Shown in pieces: positions 39,921-49,300 of a stretch of DNA of 64,000 bases. A model generated the notes under the pieces. That model did no database searches. It had not been told where the DNA came from and saw nothing but the letters and a program-made list of their open reading frames with translations. The stretch is from Thiomonas intermedia (lineage in GTDB: Bacteria; Pseudomonadota; Gammaproteobacteria; Burkholderiales; Burkholderiaceae_C). Positions within the stretch are counted from its first letter, which is position 1. Each line of letters opens with the position of its first letter. The position numbers were made by a program, and so were the translations under genes. Location of the stretch: NCBI RefSeq assembly GCF_002028405.1, contig NZ_CP020046.1:1364001-1428000 (forward strand). The letters are read 5' to 3'.

Positions 39921-40877
39921 ATGGGACGAATGTTCGGCATGCTAGGCGAAGAAGAAATGGCCGGGTTGCTTTACTATGCCAATGAATATCGCAAACACGC
40001 CAAAATGCGCCCTGACCACGCCCCACCCTCCGACTGCGAATGCAGCAAAGCGGAACTTCTCCAGCGAATCAACCATCTCGAAGGCGCCGAGTTGATCGCG
40101 GTGAGCGTGCGCAACCCGCTGGCCATGGATCCTGAAACGCACTGCCATGCGCGCGGCACCCTGTTCCTGCTCAACGAAGGGCTGGTGATCGTGGAAACCG
40201 CCCAGGGGCGGCAGCTCTCCCCCTCACAAACCATCGGCTGGATGCCGCCAGGCGTGGCGCACGCGGTGCAGTCTTATGGTCCGACGGCCGGTTACGGCGC
40301 CTTCTTGGCACCGCAACTCTGCGGCGACCTGCCGGCGGAGCCAACCAGCTACCCGGTCAATCCGCTGGTGGCGCTGATCCTGCAGAAGGCGCTGAGCTGG
40401 CCTCACGATGTCCCGCTGGACCTCAGCCGCATGCGTCTGCTGCTGGTACTGCTCGACGAATTGCGGCAGTCACGGGCCCGCCCCCTGCAGCTTCAATGGC
40501 CGCAGGACGCCCGGCTGCTGAGCATCGCGCGCGGCCTTCTCGACCATATCGCCAGCGCACGCACGCTCGATCAATGGGCCCGCTGGGCAGACATCAGCCC
40601 CCGGACGCTCAGCCGCAAGTTCGTGCTGGAGACTGGCATGAGCTTCGCGCAGTGGCGCCAGTGGGCCCGACTGACCCAGGCGCTGGAATGGCTGGCGACC
40701 GGCCGCGCCGTCAAGGACGTCGCTCTGTCGCTGGGCTATGACAGCGTCAGTGCCTTCATCAAAACCTTCCGCCAGACGCTGGGCACGACGCCGTCGGCCT
40801 ACTTTCAGACCCAGCAGCGCCACCGGCCCATGGTGACGCTCTCGCCCGCCGACGAGTCCGCGCCGACACTGGAATGA
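39921..40877 (+). CDS. AraC-family transcriptional regulator
   Basis: 318 residues from this start. The N-terminal cupin-like sensing half contains HCHARGTLFLLNEGLVIVE and GWMPPGVAHAVQSYG; the C-terminal AraC HTH has DQWARWADISPRTLSRKF and KDVALSLGYDSVSAFIKTF. It is divergent from the RND operon, which it probably controls. Several Met codons lie close together (39921, 39930, 39939, 39957); GAAGAAGAA before 39957 is the best ribosome-site-like sequence, so the true start may be later. Confidence 0.88.
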   Translation: MGRMFGMLGEEEMAGLLYYANEYRKHAKMRPDHAPPSDCECSKAELLQRINHLEGAELIAVSVRNPLAMDPETHCHARGTLFLLNEGLVIVETAQGRQLSPSQTIGWMPPGVAHAVQSYGPTAGYGAFLAPQLCGDLPAEPTSYPVNPLVALILQKALSWPHDVPLDLSRMRLLLVLLDELRQSRARPLQLQWPQDARLLSIARGLLDHIASARTLDQWARWADISPRTLSRKFVLETGMSFAQWRQWARLTQALEWLATGRAVKDVALSLGYDSVSAFIKTFRQTLGTTPSAYFQTQQRHRPMVTLSPADESAPTLE

Positions 40878-41015
40878 ACCGAGGGCCGGTTCACGGTCTT
40901 TCATCGGTCTTTCTGTCGGCATATCCTTCTGACGATTCGATCTTTGGATTCACCCGGCGAGGTGAGTAGGCTGGGGTCTGTTGACGCCACCCAAACCCCA
41001 CACAGGAGACTCTTC

Positions 41016-42293
41016 ATGAAATTTGAAACGCTTGCCGTCCACGCCGGCTACAAACCCGATCCGGTCACCCGCGCGGTGGCCGTGCCCATTTATCAGACCG
41101 TGTCGTACGCCTTCGACAACACCCAGCATGGCGCCGATCTGTTCGACCTGAAGGTTGCCGGCAATATCTACACCCGCATCATGAACCCGACCAACGACGT
41201 GCTGGAGCAGCGCGTCGCGGCCCTCGAAGGCGGCGTCGCGGCGCTGACGGTGGCCTCGGGCATGGCCGCCATCACCGCGGCCATTCAAACGCTGGCCGAG
41301 GCCGGCGACAACATCGTCTCCAGCAGCCGTCTGTATGGCGGCACCTACAACCTGTTCGCCCACACCTTCCCGCGGCAAGGGCTGGAGGTGCGCTTTGCCG
41401 ATCCGCGCGACCCCGACAGCTTTGCCCGGCTGATCGACCACCGCACCCGCGCGGTGTTTTGCGAAACCATCGGCAATCCGCTGGGCAACGTGACCGACAT
41501 CGGCGCGCTCGCCGCCGTGGCGCATGCCGCCGGGGTGCCGCTGATCGTCGACAACACCGTGCCCTCGCCCTACCTCTGCCGTCCGTTCGAGCACGGTGCG
41601 GACATCGTGGTGCACTCCTTGACCAAATACCTCGGCGGCCACGGCAACAGCGTGGGCGGCGCCATCGTCGATGCCGGCAAGTTCGACTGGACCGCGCACC
41701 GCGACCGCTTCAAACTCCTGGTCGAGCCCGACGTGAGCTATCACGGCGTGAGCTACACCGAACAGTTCGGTGCCGCCGCATTCATCGCCCGCGCCCGCGT
41801 GGTGCCCTTGCGCAATATGGGCGCGGCACTGTCGCCGCTCAACGCCTTCCTCATTCTTCAGGGCATCGAAACCCTGCCGCTGCGCATGGACCGGATCTGC
41901 GCCAACGCGCTGCACATCGCCACGCATCTGCAGAAGCATCCGCGCGTGGCCTGGGTGCGCTACGCCGGGCTGGTCGACCACCCCGATCACGACATCGCGC
42001 ATCGGCTGATGCATGGCCGGGCCTCGGGCATTCTGAGCTTCGGGCTGAAAGGCGGCAGGAAGGCAGGCGCGCAGCTGCAGGACGCCCTCCAGCTCTTTAC
42101 GCGGCTGGTCAACATCGGCGACTGCAAGTCGCTCGCCTGCCACCCGGCCACGACCACCCATCGCCAGCTCAACCCACAAGAGCTGGAAGCGGCCGGGGTG
42201 AGTGAGGACATGGTGAGGTTGTCGATCGGCATCGAAAACGTGCACGATCTGATCGCCGATCTGGACCAGGCGCTGGAGGCCAGCGGCAGTTGA
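41016..42293 (+). CDS. metY: O-acetylhomoserine sulfhydrylase / aminocarboxypropyltransferase
   Basis: Makes homocysteine from O-acetylhomoserine and sulfide with PLP. The 425-residue product has the MetY-type features [33 protein letters not shown], the PLP lysine K204 in [12 protein letters not shown], and [14 protein letters not shown]. The length and GGHGNSVGG form separate it from the shorter cystathionine synthases. CACAGGAG precedes the ATG at 41016. With metH it supplies the methionine pathway, although the two genes are 10 kb apart. Confidence 0.93.
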   Translation: MKFETLAVHAGYKPDPVTRAVAVPIYQTVSYAFDNTQHGADLFDLKVAGNIYTRIMNPTNDVLEQRVAALEGGVAALTVASGMAAITAAIQTLAEAGDNIVSSSRLYGGTYNLFAHTFPRQGLEVRFADPRDPDSFARLIDHRTRAVFCETIGNPLGNVTDIGALAAVAHAAGVPLIVDNTVPSPYLCRPFEHGADIVVHSLTKYLGGHGNSVGGAIVDAGKFDWTAHRDRFKLLVEPDVSYHGVSYTEQFGAAAFIARARVVPLRNMGAALSPLNAFLILQGIETLPLRMDRICANALHIATHLQKHPRVAWVRYAGLVDHPDHDIAHRLMHGRASGILSFGLKGGRKAGAQLQDALQLFTRLVNIGDCKSLACHPATTTHRQLNPQELEAAGVSEDMVRLSIGIENVHDLIADLDQALEASGS

Positions 42294-42384
42294 GCCGACT
42301 CACGGCCCTCGGCTGTCGGCAAAAAGGCGGCCTGAGACGTTGAGCATGCACACACACCATTCACCAAAACCACGGGAGAACTTC

Positions 42385-43155
42385 ATGTCATCCATTCCTC
42401 CGCAGAACGCCACAACACCGGGAAAAGGCGTCTGGATTGCAGTCTTCGTCATGGGTGCGGTCATCGTGGCGCTGTTGGCCGCGGTGCTCTACAAGCTCAG
42501 CGACAGTTCGGGCGGCAAACCCGTGGCCGCCGCCTCGGCGGTGACGGCCCCCACCAGCACGGCCCTGGCTTCGGCACCCCAGGCCGCGAGCGCTCCGCCC
42601 ACCCAAACCCAGAGCACAGCGGCAGCGACTGTGCCAGCCACCCAAACCGCCGAGACCAAGAACACCGCGCCACCCTCGACCGCCCAAACACAGGCTGCCG
42701 CACCCCAGCCCAAGCCCGTCGTGCGGCAGGCCCAAGCCTCCGAGCAAGCCGCGCCGCAACAGTTTGCACCTCAGCAGTTCGCCCCGCAGACCGCGCCCGT
42801 CGCCCCGCAGCAACCCGTCTGCAGCCATTGCGGCACCGTGGCCGCGGTCACCCCCGTCCAGGTTCATTCGCAGCAGAACAGCCCCGTCGGCGTCATTGCC
42901 GGGGGTATCGTTGGAGGCCTTCTCGGCAATCAGGTTGGCGGGGGTGACGGCCGCAAGCTGGCCACGGTTGCCGGAGCGATTGGCGGCGGCTTCGCGGGCA
43001 ACGAGATCGCCAAGCGTGTCGATTCGCAGACGGTGTACGACGTGCAGGTCCGCATGGACGACGGCCAGGTCCGCACCCTGCAACTCAAGGTCGCCCCGCC
43101 CGTGGGCCAGCGCGTGCAGCTGGGCTCCGACGGCGGCCTGAACCCGATCCCATGA
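42385..43155 (+). CDS. Glycine-zipper 2TM-domain envelope protein
   Basis: 256 residues: N-terminal membrane anchor (WIAVFVMGAVIVALLAAVLY), a long Ala/Thr/Gln/Pro-rich linker with CSHCG in the middle, then a glycine-zipper segment (VGVIAGGIVGGLLGNQVGGG, GAIGGGFAGNEIAK) and a small beta domain ending in LNPIP. This is the layout of the SlyB/RcnB-like 2TM envelope proteins, thought to pack in or near membranes. GGGAGAA precedes the ATG at 42385. A hairpin follows at 43178-43207. Confidence 0.85.
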   Translation: MSSIPPQNATTPGKGVWIAVFVMGAVIVALLAAVLYKLSDSSGGKPVAAASAVTAPTSTALASAPQAASAPPTQTQSTAAATVPATQTAETKNTAPPSTAQTQAAAPQPKPVVRQAQASEQAAPQQFAPQQFAPQTAPVAPQQPVCSHCGTVAAVTPVQVHSQQNSPVGVIAGGIVGGLLGNQVGGGDGRKLATVAGAIGGGFAGNEIAKRVDSQTVYDVQVRMDDGQVRTLQLKVAPPVGQRVQLGSDGGLNPIP

Positions 43156-43177
43156 TCGCCGTACACGATTTCACACC

Positions 43178-43207
43178 GGCAACACCCTCTGTTCGTGGGG
43201 TGTTGCC
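43178..43207 (+). terminator. Hairpin after the glycine-zipper gene
   Basis: GGCAACACCC (43178-43187) and GGGTGTTGCC (43198-43207), a perfect ten-pair stem with a ten-base loop. No T-run follows, so termination is likely partial. Confidence 0.5.
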
Positions 43208-43223
43208 ACACGCCCCTCGCTGA

Positions 43224-43252
43224 TTGACGGGAAAGATCGGGCGTTACAAAAT
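43224..43252 (+). promoter_or_regulatory. Sigma-70-type promoter of the candidate small RNA
   Basis: TTGACG at 43224-43229, a 17-bp spacer, and CAAAAT at 43247-43252. Five of six and four of six consensus matches. No gene starts downstream on this strand before the terminator at 43415. Confidence 0.5.
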
Positions 43253-43258
43253 GGACTG

Positions 43259-43415
43259 AACTTTTTGGAGTTTCACCGAACAGAACTGGTGCTGCTGTGG
43301 TTCGAGCTCATGCTCAATCCTGTGGCCCTCCAAGTTGCCCGGTAGTCTGCTCCTCAGACTCTCCCCCCGATCCGGGCATTTCCAGCCAGGTGCGCAACGC
43401 ACCTGGCTTTTTTTT
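43259..43415 (+). ncRNA. Candidate small RNA between the glycine-zipper gene and comM
   Basis: A promoter-like pair (43224-43252) is followed about 155 bp later by a very strong terminator with no open frame of note between them. The interval folds: AACTT...GGAG near the 5' end can pair with CTCCAAGTT near 43338-43346, and GCCCGG/CCGGGC encloses AGTCTG-CTCC-TCAGACT. I cannot assign it to 6S RNA, SRP RNA, tmRNA or RNase P RNA. It could also be an untranslated tail of the glycine-zipper transcript. Confidence 0.4.
43384..43415 (+). terminator. Strong intrinsic terminator
   Basis: AGCCAGGTGCG-CAA-CGCACCTGGCT followed by an unbroken T-run. Eleven-pair stem, plus strand. comM converges on it from the right. 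Confidence 0.93.
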
Positions 43416-43446
43416 GTGCGCCCCGCGGGCGGGCCGTGCCACAAGC

Positions 43447-44973
43447 TCACGCTTGCGCAAGCGCACGGCGCAGTTGCAGGGCTTCGGCAAGATGGTTCAG
43501 CGCAATGGACTGCACCCCGGCCAGATCGGCGATGGTGCGCGCCAGGCGCAGCACCCGGTGCGCCTGGCGGGACGATGCGCCCAGCCGCGTCATGGCCTGG
43601 CTCAGAAACGCGCTGCCGGCTGGATCGAGCACGCAATGCGCATCCAACTCGGCGCCCTGCAGCTGGGCATTGCGCACGCCCTGTCTGGCGATCTGGACTT
43701 CGGCGGCCGCCGCCACGCGCGTTGCGATCTGCGCACTGGTCTCGCCCTGTGGCAACTGCAGCAAGGTTTCGGGCGCTATGGCGCCGACCTCCACCTGGAT
43801 ATCGATCCGGTCGAGCAGCGGCCCGGAAATGCGCCCCTGATAACGCGCGATCTGATCCGGCGTACAGCGACACGCCCGAGTGGCATGGCCCAGATACCCG
43901 CAGGGACAGGGGTTCATCGCGGCGATCAGCTGGAACTGCGCCGGAAATTCCGCCTGCCTCGCCGCGCGGGAAATGTGGATGCGCCCGGTTTCCAGCGGCT
44001 CGCGCAGGCTTTCCAGCACGGCCCGATCAAACTCCGGGAGTTCATCGAGAAAAAGCAGATTGTGGGTCGCCAAGGAAATCTCGCCCGGCCGTATCGTGCC
44101 CGCACCGCCCCCCACCAGCGCCACCGCGGACGCCGTGTGATGGGGGCTGCGGACAAAACGGCGCCCCCACTGCGCCGGGTCGAACCGCCCCACCAGACTG
44201 AGCACCGACGCACTCTCCAGCGCCTGCTCGCGGGTCAAGGGCGGAAGCAGGCCGACAAAACGCTGGGCCAGCATGGATTTGCCGCTGCCCGGCGGTCCCA
44301 CCATGAGCACATGATGCCCTCCGGCCGCGGCGATCTCCAGGGCCCGCTTGGCTGCACTGTGGCCGCGCACCTCGGCCATATCGGGTCCGGACGCATGGGC
44401 CAGCGTGGTGGCGGCGGCCGTCACGCGCTGCGCGGCACCATCCTGTTCGAGCAGATAGGCCACGACCTGCAGCAGGTCGCGTGCACCAAGAACCGTGGCC
44501 GCCTGCGCCAGCGCCGCTTCTTCCGCGCTTTGCTGCGGCAAGACCAGCCTGAGGTCATCGCCCGCCTCCGGCCGCTGCGAAGCCAGGGCGCAGGCCATGG
44601 CCAGAGCGCCTCGCGTGGGGCGCAGTTCGCCGGTGAGCGACAACTCGCCGGCGAAGGTATGCCCTTGAAGCCGCCCGGCCGGAATCAGGCCCTGCGCCGC
44701 CAGCAGCCCGATCGCGATGGGCAGGTCAAAGCGGCCCGATTCCTTGGGCAGATCGGCCGGCGCCAGGTTGACGACGATGCGCTTGTTCGAGGGAAAGCCC
44801 AGACCGCTGTTGAGGAGGGCGCTGCGCACACGGTCGCGCGCCTCCCGGACTTCGGCCTCGGGCAGGCCGACGATGGTGAAGCCGGGCAGACCGGGAGACA
44901 GATGCACCTCGACCGTGACCGGCGGCGCCTCCATGCCCAACAAAGCCCGGCTGGCAACCTGCGCCAGCGACAT
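43447..44973 (-). CDS. comM: ComM/YifB-type AAA+ ATPase (Mg-chelatase-like)
   Basis: 508 residues. The N-terminal ChlI-type domain (SLAQVASRALLGMEAPPVTV, GLPGFTIVGLPEAEVREARD) precedes an AAA+ core with Walker A GPPGSGKS at 226-233 and LLFLDELPEF as Walker B. A zinc-like CPCGYLGHATRACRCTPDQI segment and the C-terminal Mg-chelatase domain follow. ComM is a hexameric helicase that extends heteroduplex joints in natural transformation, so competence is possible here. It ends 31 bp from a strong terminator on the other strand and follows ubiK by 10 bp. Confidence 0.93.
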   Translation of the reverse strand: MSLAQVASRALLGMEAPPVTVEVHLSPGLPGFTIVGLPEAEVREARDRVRSALLNSGLGFPSNKRIVVNLAPADLPKESGRFDLPIAIGLLAAQGLIPAGRLQGHTFAGELSLTGELRPTRGALAMACALASQRPEAGDDLRLVLPQQSAEEAALAQAATVLGARDLLQVVAYLLEQDGAAQRVTAAATTLAHASGPDMAEVRGHSAAKRALEIAAAGGHHVLMVGPPGSGKSMLAQRFVGLLPPLTREQALESASVLSLVGRFDPAQWGRRFVRSPHHTASAVALVGGGAGTIRPGEISLATHNLLFLDELPEFDRAVLESLREPLETGRIHISRAARQAEFPAQFQLIAAMNPCPCGYLGHATRACRCTPDQIARYQGRISGPLLDRIDIQVEVGAIAPETLLQLPQGETSAQIATRVAAAAEVQIARQGVRNAQLQGAELDAHCVLDPAGSAFLSQAMTRLGASSRQAHRVLRLARTIADLAGVQSIALNHLAEALQLRRALAQA

Positions 44974-44983
44974 GCGCGCCGAA

Positions 44984-45271
44984 TCAGCGCCAGGCGTCTT
45001 CGGGCGATGTGGGCGCCGACTGCGCGCCGCTGTCCAGACGCGCCTGCAGTTCGCGCACCTGGGCTTCGAGCGTATCGATCTGCTGGCGCGCGGCCAGCAG
45101 CATGCGCTGCGTGGCGTCGAACTCCTCACGCGTCACCAGATCGAGCCGTCCGGCGGCGGAATGCGCCAGAGCCCGCAGGTTGCGCTGCGCATCGTGCAGC
45201 GGCGAGCGCTCAATCAGGCGACCGATTTGGTCGAAAAACGCGGTGTTGCGTTGGCGAAAGCTGTCATTCAT
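44984..45271 (-). CDS. ubiK: Ubiquinone biosynthesis accessory factor UbiK (BMFP)
   Basis: 95 residues, almost wholly helical. The first part (QRNTAFFDQIGRLIERSPLH) is the membrane-fusogenic region of the BMFP/YqiC family and the C-terminal part (MLLAARQQIDTLEAQVREL) is a coiled coil. UbiK trims together with UbiJ to support the later steps of ubiquinone synthesis. A Met at 45298 is in frame, but 45271 fits the family. Co-oriented with comM, as in other Burkholderiales. Confidence 0.9.
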   Translation of the reverse strand: MNDSFRQRNTAFFDQIGRLIERSPLHDAQRNLRALAHSAAGRLDLVTREEFDATQRMLLAARQQIDTLEAQVRELQARLDSGAQSAPTSPEDAWR

Positions 45272-45560
45272 GGCGAGCTCCAGAAAATCTCTTGTCACGC
45301 ATTGTGACCGATTTCGGCACAGCCGCTTTTACCGCCTGGCGGAGAGCCGTCCACCCACCGTGTTGCCAGGCCAGTTGCGAAGGCGCTTCGCCGGGTAAAC
45401 CGCAGGATTGACGTATACGGAAGCCGTTCTGATAATTCGCCCCTTCATCAGGGATTGCGGCGGGTTGCTGCAGGATTTGCGCTTCTTGGGCGCAAAACTT
45501 GCTATAGACTCGGGCCGCTTTTTTGAAACCCAACCGTTCACAACCCATAAGGAAACTTCC

Positions 45561-47156
45561 ATGAGAAAGTCCATTGCCGCACTCGCGCTGGGCGCGTCGC
45601 TTGCGGCCTTCAGCCTGCCCGCGCTGGCCGCCAAGACCTTGGTGTACTGCTCCGAGGGCAACCCCAACGGCTTCCAGCCCGCGCTCTACACCGATGGCAC
45701 CACCTTCGATGCCAGCTCGCGCACCATTTATGACCGTCTGGTCGAGTTCAAGCCCGGCAGCACCGAAATCGTGCCCGGACTGGCCACGTCGTGGGACGTG
45801 TCGGCCGACGGCAAGACCTACACCTTCCATTTGCGCCGGGGCGTGAAGTTCCAGACCAACTACGGCTTCACCCCCACCCGCGACTTCGACGCCGACGACG
45901 TGCTGTTCACCTTCAACCGCATGCTCGACAAGAACAATCCGTACCACATGGTCTCGGGCGGCACCTACGATTACTTCGATGGCATGGACATGCCGAAAAT
46001 GATCAAGGAGATCAAGAAGGTCGATCCGTACACGGTGCAGTTCATCCTCAACGTACCCAACGCGCCCTTCCTCGCCAATATGGCGATGGACTTCGCCTCG
46101 ATCGACTCGGCGCAGTACGCCGACAAGCTGGCCAAGGAAAACAAGAAGCAGGATCTGGACTTGAAGCCCATTGGCACCGGCCCGTTCGAACTCGTGGCCT
46201 ATCAGCCCGATTCGATGATCCGCTACAAGGCCTTCGCGCAATACTGGCGCGGCAAGGCCGCCATAGACAACCTGGTGTTCGCCATCACCCCCAACGCCTC
46301 GGTGCGCTGGGCCAAGCTGCGCGCCGGCGAGTGCCAGATCATGGCCTACCCCAACCCGACCGACATCGCCGCGATGAAGGCCGACAAGGCCATCAAGGTC
46401 GAGTCCAAGCCGGGCCTGAACGTCGGCTATCTGGCCTTCAACACCGAGAAGAAGCCGTTCGACAACCTCGACGTGCGCAAAGCGCTTTACATGGCCATCA
46501 ACAAGAAGTCCATCGTCGATGCCATCTTCCAGGGCACGGGCACGGTGGCCGTCAACCCGATGCCACCGACCATCTGGTCGTACAACAAGGCCATCAAAGA
46601 CTACTCCTACGACCCGGCCGAGGCCAAGAAGCTGCTGGCCAAGGCCGGTTACCCCAATGGCTTCGAGACCGACCTCTGGGCCATGCCTGTTTCGCGCCCC
46701 TACAACCCGGACGCGCGCCGCATGGCGGTGATGATCCAGTCCGACTGGGCCAAGATCGGCGTGAAAGCCAAGATCGTGACCTATGAGTGGGGTGAGTACC
46801 TCAAGCGCCTGGGTCAGGCCGAACACCAGACCGCGCTCATGGGCTGGACCGGCGACAACGGCGACCCTGACAACTTCCTCAACACCCTGCTGGGCTGCGC
46901 CGGCGTGCATACCACGCAGAACATCGCCGAATGGTGCTATCAGCCCTTCCAGAAGCTGACCACCGAAGCCCAGCAAACCAGCGACGTGGCCAAACGCACC
47001 AAGCTCTACGAGCAGGCGCAAGAGGTCTTCCATCAGCAGGTGCCCTGGGTGCCAATCGACTACTCGACCGACTTCATGCCCATGTCCACCAAGGTCCACG
47101 GCTACAAGATTCAGCCGACCGGGGTGCACGTGTTCTATGGCGTGAGCCTGCAGTAA
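45561..47156 (+). CDS. dppA: Dipeptide/oligopeptide ABC transporter, periplasmic binding protein
   Basis: 531 residues of the SBP family 5. The signal peptide ends near LAAKT; the mature part has the conserved SEGNPNGFQPALYTDGTTFD, the LATSWDVSADGKTYTFHLR block and the KKPFDNLDVRKAL motif, all close to E. coli DppA. It captures peptides (or haem in some species) for the DppBCDF membrane complex encoded next. AAGGAAA lies before the ATG at 45561. A long stem-loop separates it from dppB. Confidence 0.93.
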   Translation: MRKSIAALALGASLAAFSLPALAAKTLVYCSEGNPNGFQPALYTDGTTFDASSRTIYDRLVEFKPGSTEIVPGLATSWDVSADGKTYTFHLRRGVKFQTNYGFTPTRDFDADDVLFTFNRMLDKNNPYHMVSGGTYDYFDGMDMPKMIKEIKKVDPYTVQFILNVPNAPFLANMAMDFASIDSAQYADKLAKENKKQDLDLKPIGTGPFELVAYQPDSMIRYKAFAQYWRGKAAIDNLVFAITPNASVRWAKLRAGECQIMAYPNPTDIAAMKADKAIKVESKPGLNVGYLAFNTEKKPFDNLDVRKALYMAINKKSIVDAIFQGTGTVAVNPMPPTIWSYNKAIKDYSYDPAEAKKLLAKAGYPNGFETDLWAMPVSRPYNPDARRMAVMIQSDWAKIGVKAKIVTYEWGEYLKRLGQAEHQTALMGWTGDNGDPDNFLNTLLGCAGVHTTQNIAEWCYQPFQKLTTEAQQTSDVAKRTKLYEQAQEVFHQQVPWVPIDYSTDFMPMSTKVHGYKIQPTGVHVFYGVSLQ

Positions 47157-47170
47157 GTCTCTTCCTCGGC

Positions 47171-47221
47171 AACCGGCCGGATCGCGTGAACCCTGCGCGG
47201 TTCGCGGCGATCCGGCCGGTT
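47171..47221 (+). promoter_or_regulatory. Long stem-loop between dppA and dppB
   Basis: A perfect 15-bp inverted repeat: AACCGGCCGGATCGC at 47171-47185 and GCGATCCGGCCGGTT at 47207-47221. The loop contains a second small stem (GAACC/GGTTC). There is no U-tract. Hairpins in this position commonly shield the binding-protein mRNA from 3' decay and reduce read-through, giving more binding protein than permease. Confidence 0.75.
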
Positions 47222-47324
47222 GTCGTTCTGCTCCGCATGCCTCGCCTCATCGCCGATTCACCGCCCATCCGGCGGCAAGCGGCGCGGCGCGGCGTTGCCT
47301 TGTCGCCTCTTTCGCACGCCCCGC

Positions 47325-48335
47325 ATGATTTCCTTTCTCCTCAAACGCCTGGCGCTGGTGATCCCGGCGCTGCTGGGCGTGAGTCTGCTCAGCTTCGCCC
47401 TCATCCACCTCATTCCCGGCGACCCGGTCACCATCATGGTCGGCGAGCGCGGGCTCACGCCGCAGCGCCATGCCGAAATGCTGCATCAGCTCGGGCTGGA
47501 CAAGCCGTTGTGGCAGCAATTCGTGATGTATGACTGGAACGCGCTGCACGGCAACCTGGGCACCTCCATCTTCACCCGCACGCCGGTGATGCATGATTTT
47601 CTTCAGCGCTTTCCGGCGACGGTCGAGCTGTCGCTGGCGGCCATTCTGTTTGCCATCCTGATCGGTCTGCCCGCGGGCGTGCTGGCCGCCGTCAAACGCG
47701 GCAGCTGGATCGACCATACCGTGATGACCGCCAGCCTGACCGGCTACTCCATGCCCATCTTCTGGTGGGGACTGTTGCTGATTCTCTTGTTCTCGGTGCA
47801 ACTGGGCTGGACGCCGGTGTCGGGGCGACTTTCGCCCGAGTTCTGGATCACGCCGCATACCGGCTTCATGCTGATCGACACCCTCAGGGCCGGCGACTAC
47901 GACGCCTTCAAGGACGCGCTCAAGCACCTCATCCTGCCGGCCATCGTGCTGGGCACCATTCCGCTGGCGGTGATCGCGCGCATGACGCGCTCGTCCATGC
48001 TGGAGGTGCTGGGCGAGGACTACGTGCGCACCGCGCGCGCCAAGGGCGCTTCGCCGTGGCGGGTGATTCTGGTGCATGCGCTGCGCAATGCGCTCATTCC
48101 GGTCGTCACCGTCACGGGGCTGCAGGTCGGGGTGATGCTCGCCGGAGCCATCCTGACCGAAACCATCTTCTCCTGGCCGGGCATCGGCCAGTGGATGGTG
48201 CAGGCGATCAACCAGCGCGACTACCCCGTGGTGCAGGGCGGCATCCTGCTGATCTCCAGCGTGATCATCCTGGTCAATCTGCTGGTGGATCTGACCTACG
48301 GCCTCATCAACCCGCGCATCCGCCACACGCGCTGA
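47325..48335 (+). CDS. dppB: Dipeptide ABC transporter permease DppB
   Basis: 336 residues with six membrane helices; the first is FLLKRLALVIPALLGVSLLSF. It shows the DppB/OppB signatures LIPGDPVTIMVGERG, VARMTRSS-type segment (VIARMTRSSMLEVLGEDYV) and the EAA loop ARAKGASPWRVILVHALRNA that docks to the ATPases. The ATG at 47325 starts the first helix. Follows dppA after the stem-loop. Confidence 0.94.
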   Translation: MISFLLKRLALVIPALLGVSLLSFALIHLIPGDPVTIMVGERGLTPQRHAEMLHQLGLDKPLWQQFVMYDWNALHGNLGTSIFTRTPVMHDFLQRFPATVELSLAAILFAILIGLPAGVLAAVKRGSWIDHTVMTASLTGYSMPIFWWGLLLILLFSVQLGWTPVSGRLSPEFWITPHTGFMLIDTLRAGDYDAFKDALKHLILPAIVLGTIPLAVIARMTRSSMLEVLGEDYVRTARAKGASPWRVILVHALRNALIPVVTVTGLQVGVMLAGAILTETIFSWPGIGQWMVQAINQRDYPVVQGGILLISSVIILVNLLVDLTYGLINPRIRHTR

Positions 48336-48352
48336 ACCGGAAGGACGCCGAT

Positions 48353-49300
48353 ATGCAAACCGATCCGCAGCGCGAACTCGCGCTGGACGCCGCGTCCGAT
48401 GCGGCCGAGGGCCACGCCTTCGCCCATGTGGACACCCGACCGCCCCATCCCGCCATCGAGGTCTGGCGCTATTTCCGCGAGAACAAGGGGGCCCTGCTGG
48501 GTCTGGCCGTCAGCGTGGCGCTGGTGCTCATCGCCCTCTTCGCCCCCATTCTTGCCCCGCACTCGCCGATCAACCAGGACCAGACGGCATTTCTGCAGCC
48601 CCCCGCCTGGCTGCCCGGCGGGAGCTGGACCTATCCGCTGGGCACCGACGCCGTCGGACGCGACATCCTGTCGCGGCTGATCTACGGCTCGCGCCTGTCG
48701 CTGTTCGTCGGCCTGCTGGTGGTGACACTCTCGCTGGCCGTGGGCGTGGTGCTGGGCCTGGTGGCCGGGTTCTACCGCGGTTGGGTCGACGGGGTGGTGA
48801 TGCGTCTGGTGGACATCATGCTGGCGGTGCCCAGCCTGCTGCTGGCCATCGCCATCGTGGCCATTCTGGGGCCGAGCCTGACCAATGCCATCGTCGCGAT
48901 CTCCATCGTCAACATACCGTTCTACATTCGCCTGGCCCGGGCTTCGGTCATTGCCGAATCCGGCAAGGACTATGTGATGGCCTCCCGCGTGGCGGGTGCC
49001 GGGCCGTTGCGACTGATGTTCTCCACCTTGCTGCCCAACTGCACCGCGCCGCTGATCGTGCAGGCCACGCTGGGCTTCTCCAGCGCCATCCTCGACGCCG
49101 CGGCGCTGGGCTTTCTGGGCCTGGGCGCACAGCCGCCGACCCCCGAATGGGGCACCATGCTGGCCGACTCGATGCAGTTCGTGCAAAGCGCCTGGTGGGT
49201 GGTGACCTTTCCCGGTCTGGCCATTCTGATCACCGTGCTCGCCTTCAACCTCATGGGTGACGGCCTGCGCGACGCCCTGGACCCCAAACTCAAACGCTGA
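48353..49300 (+). CDS. dppC: Dipeptide ABC transporter permease DppC
   Basis: 315 residues. A polar N-terminal tail of about 45 residues precedes the first helix ([20 protein letters not shown]). It carries the DppC marks [20 protein letters not shown] and the EAA-type loop [20 protein letters not shown]. Its stop codon shares the A of the dppD start (TGATG), so the two genes are translationally coupled. Confidence 0.94.
   Translation: MQTDPQRELALDAASDAAEGHAFAHVDTRPPHPAIEVWRYFRENKGALLGLAVSVALVLIALFAPILAPHSPINQDQTAFLQPPAWLPGGSWTYPLGTDAVGRDILSRLIYGSRLSLFVGLLVVTLSLAVGVVLGLVAGFYRGWVDGVVMRLVDIMLAVPSLLLAIAIVAILGPSLTNAIVAISIVNIPFYIRLARASVIAESGKDYVMASRVAGAGPLRLMFSTLLPNCTAPLIVQATLGFSSAILDAAALGFLGLGAQPPTPEWGTMLADSMQFVQSAWWVVTFPGLAILITVLAFNLMGDGLRDALDPKLKR

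Noticed and set aside
43259-43415. 6S, SRP, tmRNA or RNase P RNA
   Set aside because: The interval lacks the conserved blocks of each of these RNAs as far as I can see, so only a generic candidate is reported.
43244-43873. Leftward frame of about 200 codons across the comM end and the candidate small RNA
   Set aside because: Overlaps the conserved comM C terminus in another frame and crosses a strong terminator.
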